Notes under the pieces: generated by a model
Seen by the model: only the letters and a program-made list of their open reading frames with translations
The model's database searches: none
What the model was told of the DNA's origin: nothing
Position numbers and translations under genes: made by a program
Assembly (NCBI GenBank): GCA_011526085.1
Contig: WYBC01000039.1
Span: forward strand, 62,001-126,000
Reading direction: 5' to 3'
Length of the DNA: 64,000 bases
DNA from: Lysobacter sp.
GTDB lineage: Bacteria > Pseudomonadota > Gammaproteobacteria > Xanthomonadales > Xanthomonadaceae
Shown: positions 17,201 through 24,605 of the stretch, one piece after another
Numbering within the stretch: the stretch's first letter is position 1
Layout of the letters: every line of letters begins with the position of its first letter

Positions 17201-17768
17201 TCCCGACATCGGCGGCGAACGCGGCCTCGGCCTCGGCCTGTCGATCTGCCAGCGCATCGCCCGCATTCTCGGCCATCCGCTGCAGGTGCATTCCCGTGTC
17301 GGCAGCGGCAGCGTGTTCTCGATCCGCGTGCCGGTCGCCGCGGAGATGCCCGCGCGCGCGCCCGTGGCCACGCCGACGCTCGCGCCGGACGCGCTCGCCG
17401 GGCTGCGCGTGCTGTGCGTCGACAACGATCCGGAAATCCTCGACGGCATGCGCGCGCTGCTCTCGCGCTGGGGCGCGGTCGCGCTCACCGCCGCGACCGT
17501 CGACGAAGCCCTGGCCCACATCGCTCCCGATGATGCGTCGACGCTGCCCGATGTCGCGCTCGTCGACTACCACCTGCACGATCGGCTCGACGGTCTCGGC
17601 GTGATCGCCGAACTCCGGCGTCGCGCGAAACGCGACCTCCCCGCCGCGCTGCTCACCGGCGACGGCAGCGACACGCTCAAGCACGCGGCGCGCGAATACG
17701 GCTGCGCGGTGTTGACCAAGCCGGTGAAGCCGGCATCGCTGCGCGCGTGGCTGGCGGCGCGGGGGTGA
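14235..17768 (+). CDS. crbS: CrbS-like hybrid sensor kinase with sodium-solute-symporter domain
   Basis: This 1177-residue membrane sensor has residues ~1-520 forming a sodium/solute symporter (SSF) bundle of about 13 helices. A linker and PAS domain (about 640-775, VSVVDPELRLIAWNRRYQDML) come next, then a HisKA domain with His821 (AAVSHDVLQPLNA). A GHKL ATPase with DTGPGIP and GLGLGLSI follows, and a receiver domain has Asp1111 (ALVDYHL). This architecture matches CrbS of Vibrio and Pseudomonas, which with CrbR turns on acetyl-CoA synthetase (the acetate switch). acs and a LuxR-type regulator lie close by, supporting that role. The last 44 codons are duplicated at 18601-18732. A run of 12-base repeats lies in the PAS loop. 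Confidence 0.85.
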   Translation: MIPGWVLLLVSLGYVGVLFAVAYLGDVRGMRPRWRWLRPMVYSLALAVYCSSWTFYGAVGTAARTGLGFLPIYLGPLLMLLFGWRILERLVLISGEHRIVSIADFLSSRYGRAPGLAALVAAVALVAAVPYVALQFKAVAMSVEVLAPGSDDALFADPALYVALLLAVFAILFGTRQIDATEHHRGMVLAVALESLVKLLAFIAIGVFALLHLPGTGGLTERIAQATDVVTAPGVPTGFVAQTLIAFAAIVCLPRQFHVAVVECQDPADLRPARWLFGGYLVLFSLFVVPITLAGQALLAGSGASPDTYVLALPLALDRETLALTAYIGGFSAATGMVIVASVALSTMVSNDLVMPLLLRNRALVASGGIDRQVLWVRRITILALALMAYGYHRMAAAAGDSLAQHGLLAFAAVAQFAPALIGGLYWRGASRAGAFAGVFAGAMLWAYTLLLPALVQSSASGADWIAHGLFGFSWLRPQQLFGVTGWDPLTHGVFWSLLFNIGALFLVSARRRPLLQEQLLAATYLDPYAQRSPLGPGGWAGTVRSGELLALAERIVGERHARRAFAEYAESTTRRQWQPQQLADRALVQFTERLLASAIGAASARLTLTSALRGSGMELGEVVSLLDEASQELRFNRQVLSTTLENISQGVSVVDPELRLIAWNRRYQDMLGYPDGMLYVGRPIADLIRWSAERAEMNELGPQAAGPGVGDAEDTLENTAENTVENTVENQVRRRLAHLRAGQAYVFQRLRANGQVIEMRGQPLPGGGYVTSFSDITDYKRAEQALREINETLEHRVELRTREAEAAQQSKTRFLAAVSHDVLQPLNAARLFASALRETEDGDERARLAERVDTALRAAEDLLDGLLDVSRLDAGALQPELSHFEAAELLQELAAQYAPSAAGRGLALRVHARPGLFVRSDRRLLRRALQNFLANALRYTREGGVLLALRMRGDALELQVWDTGPGIPEHHLGQIFDEFRRFDIPSTRPDIGGERGLGLGLSICQRIARILGHPLQVHSRVGSGSVFSIRVPVAAEMPARAPVATPTLAPDALAGLRVLCVDNDPEILDGMRALLSRWGAVALTAATVDEALAHIAPDDASTLPDVALVDYHLHDRLDGLGVIAELRRRAKRDLPAALLTGDGSDTLKHAAREYGCAVLTKPVKPASLRAWLAARG
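16386..16430 (+). repeat. In-frame 12-base tandem repeats in the sensor PAS region
   Basis: Units GAGAACACCGCG, GAAAACACCGTT, GAAAACACCGTG and a partial GAAAACCAG follow each other and encode the acidic string ENTAENTVENTVEN. Because the unit is a multiple of three, slippage would change loop length without breaking the frame. Confidence 0.8.
17625..17756 (+). repeat. Copy A of a 132-base direct repeat (native crbS 3' end)
   Basis: This segment encodes the last part of the receiver domain (AKRDLPAALLTGDGSDTLKH onward to RAWLA). It recurs at 18601-18732 in the same orientation with 125 of 132 bases identical. All seven differences are silent, so the 44 residues are the same in both copies. 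Confidence 0.95.
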
Positions 17769-17869
17769 TGTGCGGAATGACGCCGCGTTGACCCCATGCC
17801 CCGTGGAATCCACACTTCAAGGTCTGCGGCGTGCGCATGGCGTGCCGCGACACCATCGCCGGAGGTCGC

Positions 17870-18343
17870 ATGAAGTTGCAGATGTTCGCCATCCTGATCC
17901 TGTTGTCGTGGTCTGCCGCAGCGCAGGATCCGCAGCTCGCGCCGAACGCGCCGCAGGACAAACCGATCACCGCCCATTCGAACGAACTGGCCGCCTTCGA
18001 AGCCGCGATCGCGCCCTACGTCGCGGAAGCGAAGCGCACCTATCCCGAAGCGAAGAAGAAATTCCTCGCCGGTCTGCCGGAAGGACAATCGTTCTTCGTC
18101 ACGACGCGGCTGCATGATGGCAGCGGCGCATTCGAGCAGGTCTTCATCGCCGTCCGCAGCATCGACGGTGGCGTGGTCCACGGCAAAATCTGGAGCGAGA
18201 TCAACACTGTCCGTGGATATCGGTTCGGCGATGAATACCGGTTCGCGGAATCCGGACTGCTTGACTGGCTGATCACCCATCCGGACGGATCCGAAGAAGG
18301 CAATGTCGTCGGCAAGTTCCTGGATACCTACGGTCGACGTTGA
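17870..18343 (+). CDS. DUF2314-like exported protein
   Basis: This 157-residue protein has a signal peptide (MKLQMFAILILLSWSAAAQ). A C-terminal domain resembles DUF2314/YegJ: GLPEGQSFFVTTRLHDG, a central FEQVFIAVRSIDGGVVHGKIWSEI, and a GNVVGKFLD ending. The start at 17870 has GGAGG 4-9 bases upstream. The family has no known activity. It sits between the two copies of the crbS 3' end, so it belongs to the inserted or rearranged patch. A 95-base gap separates it from the next gene. Confidence 0.65.
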   Translation: MKLQMFAILILLSWSAAAQDPQLAPNAPQDKPITAHSNELAAFEAAIAPYVAEAKRTYPEAKKKFLAGLPEGQSFFVTTRLHDGSGAFEQVFIAVRSIDGGVVHGKIWSEINTVRGYRFGDEYRFAESGLLDWLITHPDGSEEGNVVGKFLDTYGRR

Positions 18344-18438
18344 AGGCACGGCGGTCATCGGGAAGGTTCCGACATGCCAACCTTCACGCAATTCGCCCAA
18401 TCCCCGATATGCCGCCGCGCTTCCCGGAGGAGCGGTCC

Positions 18439-18747
18439 ATGTTCGTGATCACCCGCGAGATCATCGACAAATCGGTCCAGGCGCAACCGCTCTGCGCCGA
18501 GGAACCGTTCCTGTCCGGCGACGAGGCGGCGGTGGCCGGATTCTACAAGCGCATGTTCGCGGCCCTGCCCCGCGACGGCGTGGATGTCCTGATCGAAGCC
18601 GCGAAGCGCGATCTGCCCGCCGCCCTGCTCACCGGCGACGGCAGCGACACCCTCAAGCACGCGGCGCGCGAATACGGCTGCGCGGTGTTGACCAAACCGG
18701 TGAAACCGGCATCGCTGCGCGCGTGGCTGGCGGTGGGGCGCTGGTAA
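18439..18747 (+). CDS. Chimeric ORF: unknown N-terminus fused to crbS receiver tail
   Basis: This 102-residue frame starts at an ATG with GGAGGAG just upstream. The first 54 residues (MFVITREIIDKSVQAQPLCA onward to DGVDVLIEA) are not recognisable. The remaining 44 are identical to the end of the CrbS receiver domain, and four codons differ at the very end. The receiver part lacks the phospho-accepting aspartate and keeps only the lysine-containing output half, so it cannot be phosphorylated normally. It may be a rearrangement product rather than a working gene, although the reading frame and ribosome site are intact. Confidence 0.5.
   Translation: MFVITREIIDKSVQAQPLCAEEPFLSGDEAAVAGFYKRMFAALPRDGVDVLIEAAKRDLPAALLTGDGSDTLKHAAREYGCAVLTKPVKPASLRAWLAVGRW
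18601..18732 (+). repeat. Copy B of the 132-base direct repeat
   Basis: This second copy of the crbS 3' end is 94.7% identical to 17625-17756. Only synonymous positions differ, as if it derived from an allele of a related strain rather than from a recent local copy. The AT-rich FRG gene begins 56 bases further on. Confidence 0.95.
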
Positions 18748-18788
18748 GATAAAATCTGAACTACATGCAATTACAAGGAGGGAAATTC

Positions 18789-19715
18789 ATGCAGCCATTT
18801 TTTCCAAGAAAAACAGATAAAAAAGACAATCGCTTTAGAGTTGATTTGAGTGAAATAAATACATCTTATGCAAAAAACATTACTCACCAGCAAGCCAATT
18901 TGATCGAAGGTAAATTTTGTCCTTATATAGAAACATCTTCTATACAGGCATTTACGCAAGCCGTTGGATATTTTAAATTTAAATACAAAGACCATTTCAC
19001 GATTTTATACCGCGGACAAAGAATTGATTATGGAAGTCTTGTTCCTTCTATTTTTAGAGGCGTTTCAACAGAATCCGCAATTCAGGCTAGAAACAAGTCA
19101 ATTGATGACCTGCTTCTAGCTGTTGGTCATAACAAGTTGTTTATTGATGGCGTGCCTGATTATGCAATGGAACCCATATTGCAACACTACGGAATAAATA
19201 CGAGGTGGCTTGATTTAGTTGACAATCATTGGATTGCATTATGGTTTTCATTGCATAAGTTTCTTGAAACAAAAGATGGAATGAATGTGCATTGCGAGGC
19301 AAGAAATATAGATGACGATGACGGGTTCGCATACATAGTTCTCGTTGCTGCCCCCAGGTTGTGGGGAAATATACGGAAACCGGGACTTTTTGAAGATACG
19401 GATGCCACTTTAGTGGACTTGAGAATTTGTGCGCCGAGCATTTATTTAAGGCCGCATAGCCAGCATGCGTACTTAATGCGAAGATCTTCTGTCTATAAGG
19501 GAGAGCAAGCAGATCTTCGAAACCGTGTTGTCGGGATTGTCAGAATTCCTATTAGTGCGGGGAGAACATGGCTTGGTGTCGGTGGACTGATCAGTGCAAA
19601 CACTCTTTTTCCACCTCCTTATTACGATAGTGGCTATCATAGACTCTTGGACAAGCGGCCGCAGATCACTAGAGAGCTTTCTACGATCAAATACTTTTAT
19701 CCTTCAAACGACTGA
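18789..19715 (+). CDS. FRG-domain protein in an AT-rich island
   Basis: This 308-residue soluble protein carries the FRG domain: FTILYRGQRIDYGSLVPSIFR (Tyr74-Arg75-Gly76) and LQHYGINTRWLDLVDNHW, which matches the family pattern QHYG.PTRLLD. The biochemical role of FRG is not settled; such genes often occur singly in accessory and defence-like islands. The ATG at 18789 is chosen over 18765 because AAGGAGG lies 7 bases ahead of it. Base composition drops sharply at about 18750 and recovers near 19790, and codon use is unlike all neighbours, so transfer from a low-GC source is likely. It sits directly behind the repeated crbS fragment. There is no obvious partner gene. Confidence 0.85.
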   Translation: MQPFFPRKTDKKDNRFRVDLSEINTSYAKNITHQQANLIEGKFCPYIETSSIQAFTQAVGYFKFKYKDHFTILYRGQRIDYGSLVPSIFRGVSTESAIQARNKSIDDLLLAVGHNKLFIDGVPDYAMEPILQHYGINTRWLDLVDNHWIALWFSLHKFLETKDGMNVHCEARNIDDDDGFAYIVLVAAPRLWGNIRKPGLFEDTDATLVDLRICAPSIYLRPHSQHAYLMRRSSVYKGEQADLRNRVVGIVRIPISAGRTWLGVGGLISANTLFPPPYYDSGYHRLLDKRPQITRELSTIKYFYPSND

Positions 19716-19808
19716 TTTCAATTGTTTTTAAAAAAATAGCAGTAATAATTTGAAATTATGACGAAGAAATGCCAATGAATAATTTTGAGCTAAATGTTCT
19801 GGCGCAAG

Positions 19809-19994
19809 ATGAATGACACCGCGTTCGTGCAATGCCCGTACTGCGGCGAAGAGGTCGAGATCGTCGTCGACGGTTCGGTCGAGCATCAGCAGTACGTTGA
19901 GGATTGCAGCGTCTGCTGCCGTCCGATCGTGTTCACCGTGGTTGCCGAGGACGGCGAAGTGCTGAGCGTCGACGCGCGCTCCGAAGACGAATAG
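19809..19994 (+). CDS. CPXCG-motif cysteine-rich small protein
   Basis: This 61-residue protein has two zinc-knuckle pairs, CPYCG (Cys9, Cys12) and CSVCC (Cys33, Cys36), plus an acidic tail. It fits the CPXCG family of short zinc-binding proteins found across gammaproteobacteria; the function is unknown. I start at the ATG at 19809 (MNDTAFVQ), since the five codons upstream do not fit the family. No good ribosome site is visible. Its native upstream region may have been replaced, because AT-rich island sequence runs right up to it. Confidence 0.75.
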   Translation: MNDTAFVQCPYCGEEVEIVVDGSVEHQQYVEDCSVCCRPIVFTVVAEDGEVLSVDARSEDE

Positions 19995-20082
19995 ACCGCG
20001 GTCCTGGCGGCGGAGACCGTCCTGTTCGCCTCTCGTGCCGTTGCAGACGGACGACATCGAGCCCGCATCGAGCCGGAAAATA

Positions 20083-20189
20083 CCCCTGTAGGAGCGACGC
20101 AAGTCGCGACAGCTTGCAGGCTTTCAACAGCCGAATGGCGGGTCAAGATTTTCCGTAGACCGTCGCGACTTGCGTCGCTCCCACAGGGG
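20083..20189. repeat. Paired GTAG-type REP hairpins (head-to-head)
   Basis: Two 28-base arms, 20083-20110 and 20162-20189, are inverted copies differing at one base. Each contains its own small hairpin (GCGAC-GCAA-GTCGC) preceded by GTAGGA or a GTGGGA variant, the pattern of GTAG-headed REP elements in Stenotrophomonas and Xanthomonas. The pair lies in the 252-base gap between the CPXCG gene and the crbR-like gene, with nothing else recognisable there. It may also end transcripts from both sides. Confidence 0.85.
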
Positions 20190-20246
20190 CTGCGGTGACA
20201 GATCAGGCCGCTTTAGCGATGCCATCCGAACATTTCGAACGGGCGC

Positions 20247-20924
20247 TCAGTCCTCTTCCGGCGGCGGCATCACCGCTTCGGGATCGATCGCGAGCTTGCC
20301 GGCGATCAGCACCGCCTGGGTGCGGTTGTTGGCGCCGAGCTTGCGCAGGATCGCGGTCATGTGCGCCTTGATCGTGGCTTCGGACACCCCGAGCTCGTAG
20401 GCGATCTGCTTGTTGAGCAGGCCGTCGCCCAGCATCTGCAGCACGCGGAACTGCTGCGGCGTGAGTTCGCGCACGCGCTGCGCGGCGTCGTGTTCGTCCG
20501 CGGCGGCGGCCGGTGCCTTCAGCGCGGCGGCCGGTGCCCAGCGATCGCCGGCGAGCACGGTGTCGATGGCTTCGCCCAGGGTGGTCGCGTCGGCGGATTT
20601 CGGCAGGAAACCGACCGCGCCGTGATCCAGCGCGCGGCGCATGACCGCCGGCTCCTCGCGCGCCGAGACCACCATCACCGGCAACTGCGGGAAATGCGCG
20701 CGCAGGTGCACCAGCGCGCTGAACCCGTGCGCGCCCGGCATGTTCAGATCGAGCAGCAGCAGATCGGCATCGGGTTCGCGTTCGACCAGCGCGTACAGCG
20801 CGTCGACGCTGTCGGCCTCGCGCAGTTGCGCATGGGGCAGCGCCCGCGCCACCGCATTGCGCAGGGCCTCGCGGAACAGCGGGTGGTCGTCGGCGACAAG
20901 AATGGTGGGCATGGGGTGCGGCAT
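20247..20924 (-). CDS. crbR: CrbR-like LuxR-family response regulator
   Basis: This 225-residue regulator has an N-terminal receiver domain with the acidic pair ADDHP and phospho-acceptor Asp59 (LLLLDLN), then VSARE and LPKSA. A LuxR-type helix-turn-helix follows at about 160-215 (LTPQQFRVLQMLGDGLLNKQIAYELGVSEATIKAHM). In other gammaproteobacteria CrbR activates acs when CrbS signals. Here it is the gene directly downstream of acs on the same strand, and the kinase lies 2.5 kb away across an accessory patch. The ATG at 20924 is preferred, and 20912 (MPTILVADD) is possible. Confidence 0.82.
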   Translation of the reverse strand: MPHPMPTILVADDHPLFREALRNAVARALPHAQLREADSVDALYALVEREPDADLLLLDLNMPGAHGFSALVHLRAHFPQLPVMVVSAREEPAVMRRALDHGAVGFLPKSADATTLGEAIDTVLAGDRWAPAAALKAPAAAADEHDAAQRVRELTPQQFRVLQMLGDGLLNKQIAYELGVSEATIKAHMTAILRKLGANNRTQAVLIAGKLAIDPEAVMPPPEED

Positions 20925-21000
20925 CGCGATGGCGGCACCCCCAAGGTAACGCAGACCGGCGGTGGTCACCAATGGCCTCCGCCGGTCATGGCCGCCCCGC

Positions 21001-22962
21001 TCACTTCACCAACCGTTCCTCGACCAGCGATTTGACCACCGAGGGGTCCGCGAGGGTCGAGGTGTCGCCGAGCTGATCGGGCGCGTTTTCGGCGATCTTG
21101 CGCAGGATGCGGCGCATGATCTTGCCCGATCGCGTCTTCGGCAGGCCGGGCGCCCACTGCACGAAATCCGGCGTGGCGATCGGGCCGATCTCCTTGCGCA
21201 CGTGCGCGACCAGCACCTTGCGCAGATCCTCGGTCGGGGTTTCGCCGGCCACCAGGGTGACGTAGGCGTAGATGCCCTGGCCCTTGATGTCGTGGTTGAA
21301 GCCGACCACCGCCGCCTCCGCGACCAGCGGATGCGAAACCAGCGCGCTCTCCACTTCGGCGGTGCCGATGCGGTGGCCACTGACGTTGATCACGTCGTCG
21401 ACGCGACCGGTGATCCAGTAGTAGCCGTCGGCATCGCGGCGGCAGCCGTCGCCGGTGAAGTACATGCCCGGATAGGTCTTGAAATAGGTGTCGATGAAGC
21501 GCGGGTGGTCGCCGTAGACCGTGCGCATCTGCCCGGGCCAGGAGTCCAGCAGCACGAGATTGCCTTCGGTCGCGCCTTCGAGCAGGCCGCCGTTGGCATC
21601 GACCAGCGCCGGCTGCACGCCGAAGAACGGCTTGCTGGCCGAACCGGGTTTGAGGTCGGTCGCCCCGGGCAGGGGCGAGATCAAGACGCCGCCGGTTTCG
21701 GTCTGCCACCAGGTGTCGACGATCGGGCAACGGCCCTCGCCGACCACGTCGTAGTACCAGCGCCAGGCTTCGGGATTGATCGGTTCGCCGACGGTGCCGA
21801 GCAGGCGGATCGATTGTCGCGAAGTCTTCTTCACCGGCGCTTCGCCTTCGCGCATCAGCGCGCGGATCGCGGTCGGCGCGGTGTAGAAGATGGTGACCTG
21901 ATGTTTGTCGACGACGTCCCAGAAGCGCGAGACCGTCGGGTAGTTGGGCACGCCCTCGAACACGACGGCGGTGGCGCCGTTGGCCAGCGGCCCGTAGGCG
22001 ATATAGCTGTGGCCGGTGACCCAGCCGACATCGGCGGTGCACCAGTAGATGTCGTCCTCGCGCAGATCGAACACCGATTCGTGGGTGTAGCTCGCCCACA
22101 CCAGATAGCCGCCGGTAGTGTGCAGCACGCCCTTGGGTTTGCCGGTGCTGCCGGAGGTGTAGAGGATGAACAGCGGATCTTCGGCGTTCATACGCTCGGG
22201 TTCGCATTCGGTCGGCTGGCTGTCGACCACCGCGTCGTACCAGCGGTCGCGTGGCATCTGCATGCCGACCGCGCCGCCGGTGTGGCGGATCACCAGCACC
22301 GTTTCCACCGAGTCGGTGCCGGGCATCTTCAGCGCGGCGTTGACGTTCTCCTTCAGCGGCACCGACTTGCCGCCGCGCAAGCCTTCGTCCGCGGTGATGA
22401 CGAGCTTGCTGCCGCAATCGGCGATGCGGTCGGCGATGGACTGCGGCGAGAAACCGCCGAACACCACCGAGTGGATCGCGCCGACGCGCGCGCAGGCCTG
22501 CATCGCGACGACCGCATCGGGAATCATCGGCAGATAGATGGTGACGCGGTCGCCCTTCTTCACGCCGAGATGACGCAGCGCATTGGCCAGTTTGCACACG
22601 CGCTCGTACAGTTCGCGATAACTGATCCGCTGCGAAGGCGTGGCCGGATCGTCGGGTTCGAAGATCAGCGCGGTCTTGTCGCCGCGGGTCGCGAGGTGGC
22701 GATCGAGGCAGTTCACGCTGGCGTTGAGTTCGCCGTCTTCGAACCAGCGGATGTGGAAGTCCTCGACGTGGTAGCTCACGTCCTTGATCTTCGTCGGCGC
22801 CTTGAACCAGTCCAGACGCTGCGCGATGCGGCCCCAGTAGGCCTCGGGATCGGCGACGGCGGCGGCGTAGTCGCGTTCGTAGTCTTCGCGTCGGATGCGC
22901 GCGCGCGCCGCGAAATCGGCGGGCACGGGATAGACGGACGGGGCGGTGTCGGTCTGCGACAT
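21001..22962 (-). CDS. acs: Acetyl-CoA synthetase
   Basis: This 653-residue cytosolic enzyme makes acetyl-CoA from acetate, ATP and CoA through acetyl-AMP. It has the AMP-binding signature [19 protein letters not shown], the WWQTETGG motif, and [17 protein letters not shown]. The C-terminal SGKIMRR carries Lys614, the residue that is reversibly acetylated to switch the enzyme off. The length is normal. It is upstream of crbR on the same strand and divergent from the porin and transporter genes. The 208-base intergenic region 22963-23170 therefore holds promoters for both directions and is the likely CrbR target. Confidence 0.97.
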   Translation of the reverse strand: MSQTDTAPSVYPVPADFAARARIRREDYERDYAAAVADPEAYWGRIAQRLDWFKAPTKIKDVSYHVEDFHIRWFEDGELNASVNCLDRHLATRGDKTALIFEPDDPATPSQRISYRELYERVCKLANALRHLGVKKGDRVTIYLPMIPDAVVAMQACARVGAIHSVVFGGFSPQSIADRIADCGSKLVITADEGLRGGKSVPLKENVNAALKMPGTDSVETVLVIRHTGGAVGMQMPRDRWYDAVVDSQPTECEPERMNAEDPLFILYTSGSTGKPKGVLHTTGGYLVWASYTHESVFDLREDDIYWCTADVGWVTGHSYIAYGPLANGATAVVFEGVPNYPTVSRFWDVVDKHQVTIFYTAPTAIRALMREGEAPVKKTSRQSIRLLGTVGEPINPEAWRWYYDVVGEGRCPIVDTWWQTETGGVLISPLPGATDLKPGSASKPFFGVQPALVDANGGLLEGATEGNLVLLDSWPGQMRTVYGDHPRFIDTYFKTYPGMYFTGDGCRRDADGYYWITGRVDDVINVSGHRIGTAEVESALVSHPLVAEAAVVGFNHDIKGQGIYAYVTLVAGETPTEDLRKVLVAHVRKEIGPIATPDFVQWAPGLPKTRSGKIMRRILRKIAENAPDQLGDTSTLADPSVVKSLVEERLVK

Positions 22963-23170
22963 GAGGGCTTCCTCCGCGGGATGACGGGACGAGTCTGCGC
23001 ACAGTGTGCCGCAATCGCGTCGTTTTGCGCTGCAACATCGCGCTTAGACCATGGTCGCAAAAACCGCCGTATCCCGCGTTCCTTCGACCAATGGCGAATA
23101 GGCGATGCGGTCGAGCACGCACAGTCTGCGCTCACCGTGCATCCGCATGCGCCCTCGGGAGGGGCTCACC

Positions 23171-24559
23171 ATGAATCATCGACTGCATTGCAGACGGCCG
23201 CTGACATTGTCGCTGCTGGTCTGTCTGCTGGCGCCGGGCCTCGCGCTCGCGCAAAGCGCCACGCCGAAGGAACAGCAACTGGAGGCGCGCGTCGCCGAGC
23301 TGGAGAAAATCGTCCAGCAGCTGATCGCGCAACAACAGCAGACCGAAACCACCGTCAGTCAGGTGCAGGCGGCGCAGACCGCAGCGCCCGCGGCCAAACC
23401 CGCCGACGACGGCAAGCCGAAGATCCAGTCCACGCCGATCCTCACCGCCGCCAATCCGGGCACCGCGTTCTCGTACGGCGGTTTCATCAAGCTCGACGCG
23501 ATGGTCACCGACACCAGCGACGGTCGCATCGCCGACGGTTCCGCCGGTCGCCTGTTCTATCTGCCGTCCGCGATTCCGGTCGGCCCCGCCGGCGCCGATG
23601 GCGGCGACGCCTACGCCGATTATCACGCGCAGTTCTCGCGCTTCTGGTTCAGCGCCGATCACACCACCGGCGACGGCGACAAGATCAAGGGCTATATCGA
23701 AGCCGACATGTTCGGCGGCGGCAGCAACGCGCTGGTCGGCAACGAAACCGCGACCAACACCTATGCGGTCTCGCTGCGCCAGGCCTACGTCAGCCTGACC
23801 CGTCCCAACGGCGCGCAATGGCTGGCCGGCCAGACCTGGTCGAACTTCATGGACGTCGCCGCGCTGCCCGACAGCGTCGACTTCGTCGGACCGACCGAAA
23901 GCACCGTGTTCGTGCGCCAGGCGCAGGTGCGCTACACCAAGGGCCCGTGGTCGTTCTCGGTGGAAAATCCGCAGACCACGGTCACGCCGTTCCTCGGCGG
24001 CGCCACGCGCGCGAATTCGGGCGACAACGTGCTGCCCGATGTCACCGCGCGCTGGCAGAAGAAGGGCGATTGGGGCCATTTCAGCGTCGCCGGCCTGCTC
24101 CGCCAGTTCAAGCGTCTCGACGAAACCACCAGCGGCGCGTCGGTCAGCGTGTCGGGCAAATTCAATCTCGGCGCCAGCGACGATCTGCGCTACGCGGTCA
24201 ACGCCGGCCAGGGCATCGGCCGCTACATGGGCTTCGGCCTCGGCGCCGACACCGTGGCCGACGCCGGCGGCGATCTGGAAGCGATCGACGGCTACGGCGC
24301 GTTCGTCTCCTGGCGCCATGCGTTCTCGCCGAAACTGCGCGGCAACCTGTTCTACTCGACCGCGCACTTCGACAACGACACCGCGCTCACCGGCTTCGCC
24401 GCCACCGAGAGCGCGCAGTCGTTCCACGCCAACCTGATCTATTCGCCGCTGCCCAAGCTCGATGTCGGCGCCGAACTGATCTGGGGCCAGCGTTCGCTCG
24501 AGAACGACCTCGAAGGCGATCTCCGCCGCATCCACACCCACGTCAAGTACAGCTTCTGA
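23171..24559 (+). CDS. DcaP-family trimeric outer-membrane porin
   Basis: This 462-residue protein has a signal peptide (LTLSLLVCLLAPGLALAQS). A coiled-coil segment (EQQLEARVAELEKIVQQLIA, about 30-65) is typical of DcaP, followed by a beta-barrel beginning SYGGFIKLDAMVTDTS. The chain ends with the aromatic residue expected for outer-membrane proteins (VKYSF). DcaP porins admit dicarboxylates and other anions. The start at 23171 has a GGGAGGGG site. Divergent from acs and followed by an MHS transporter after 46 bases, it is likely part of the carboxylate uptake route. Confidence 0.85.
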   Translation: MNHRLHCRRPLTLSLLVCLLAPGLALAQSATPKEQQLEARVAELEKIVQQLIAQQQQTETTVSQVQAAQTAAPAAKPADDGKPKIQSTPILTAANPGTAFSYGGFIKLDAMVTDTSDGRIADGSAGRLFYLPSAIPVGPAGADGGDAYADYHAQFSRFWFSADHTTGDGDKIKGYIEADMFGGGSNALVGNETATNTYAVSLRQAYVSLTRPNGAQWLAGQTWSNFMDVAALPDSVDFVGPTESTVFVRQAQVRYTKGPWSFSVENPQTTVTPFLGGATRANSGDNVLPDVTARWQKKGDWGHFSVAGLLRQFKRLDETTSGASVSVSGKFNLGASDDLRYAVNAGQGIGRYMGFGLGADTVADAGGDLEAIDGYGAFVSWRHAFSPKLRGNLFYSTAHFDNDTALTGFAATESAQSFHANLIYSPLPKLDVGAELIWGQRSLENDLEGDLRRIHTHVKYSF

Positions 24560-24605
24560 CGCGCCTCACCACATCGTGCCCCATCACAACCTGAGGGAAC
24601 GGACC

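Noticed and set aside
14304-17813. About 1170-codon open frame opposite the CrbS-like gene.
   Set aside because: Antisense shadow of a high-GC coding region; no ribosome site, no domain, glutamine/arginine-rich composition.
20954-20987. Hairpin between acs and crbR (GACCGGCGG / CCGCCGGTC).
   Set aside because: Long loop and no T run; probably chance GC pairing, and acs-crbR are close enough to be one operon.
20962-24594. Very long open frame on the + strand opposite acs and over the porin (about 1200 codons).
   Set aside because: It is the antisense and off-frame shadow of GC-rich real genes; the residues are arginine, histidine and glycine rich with no domain, and acs and the porin are clear in their own frames.
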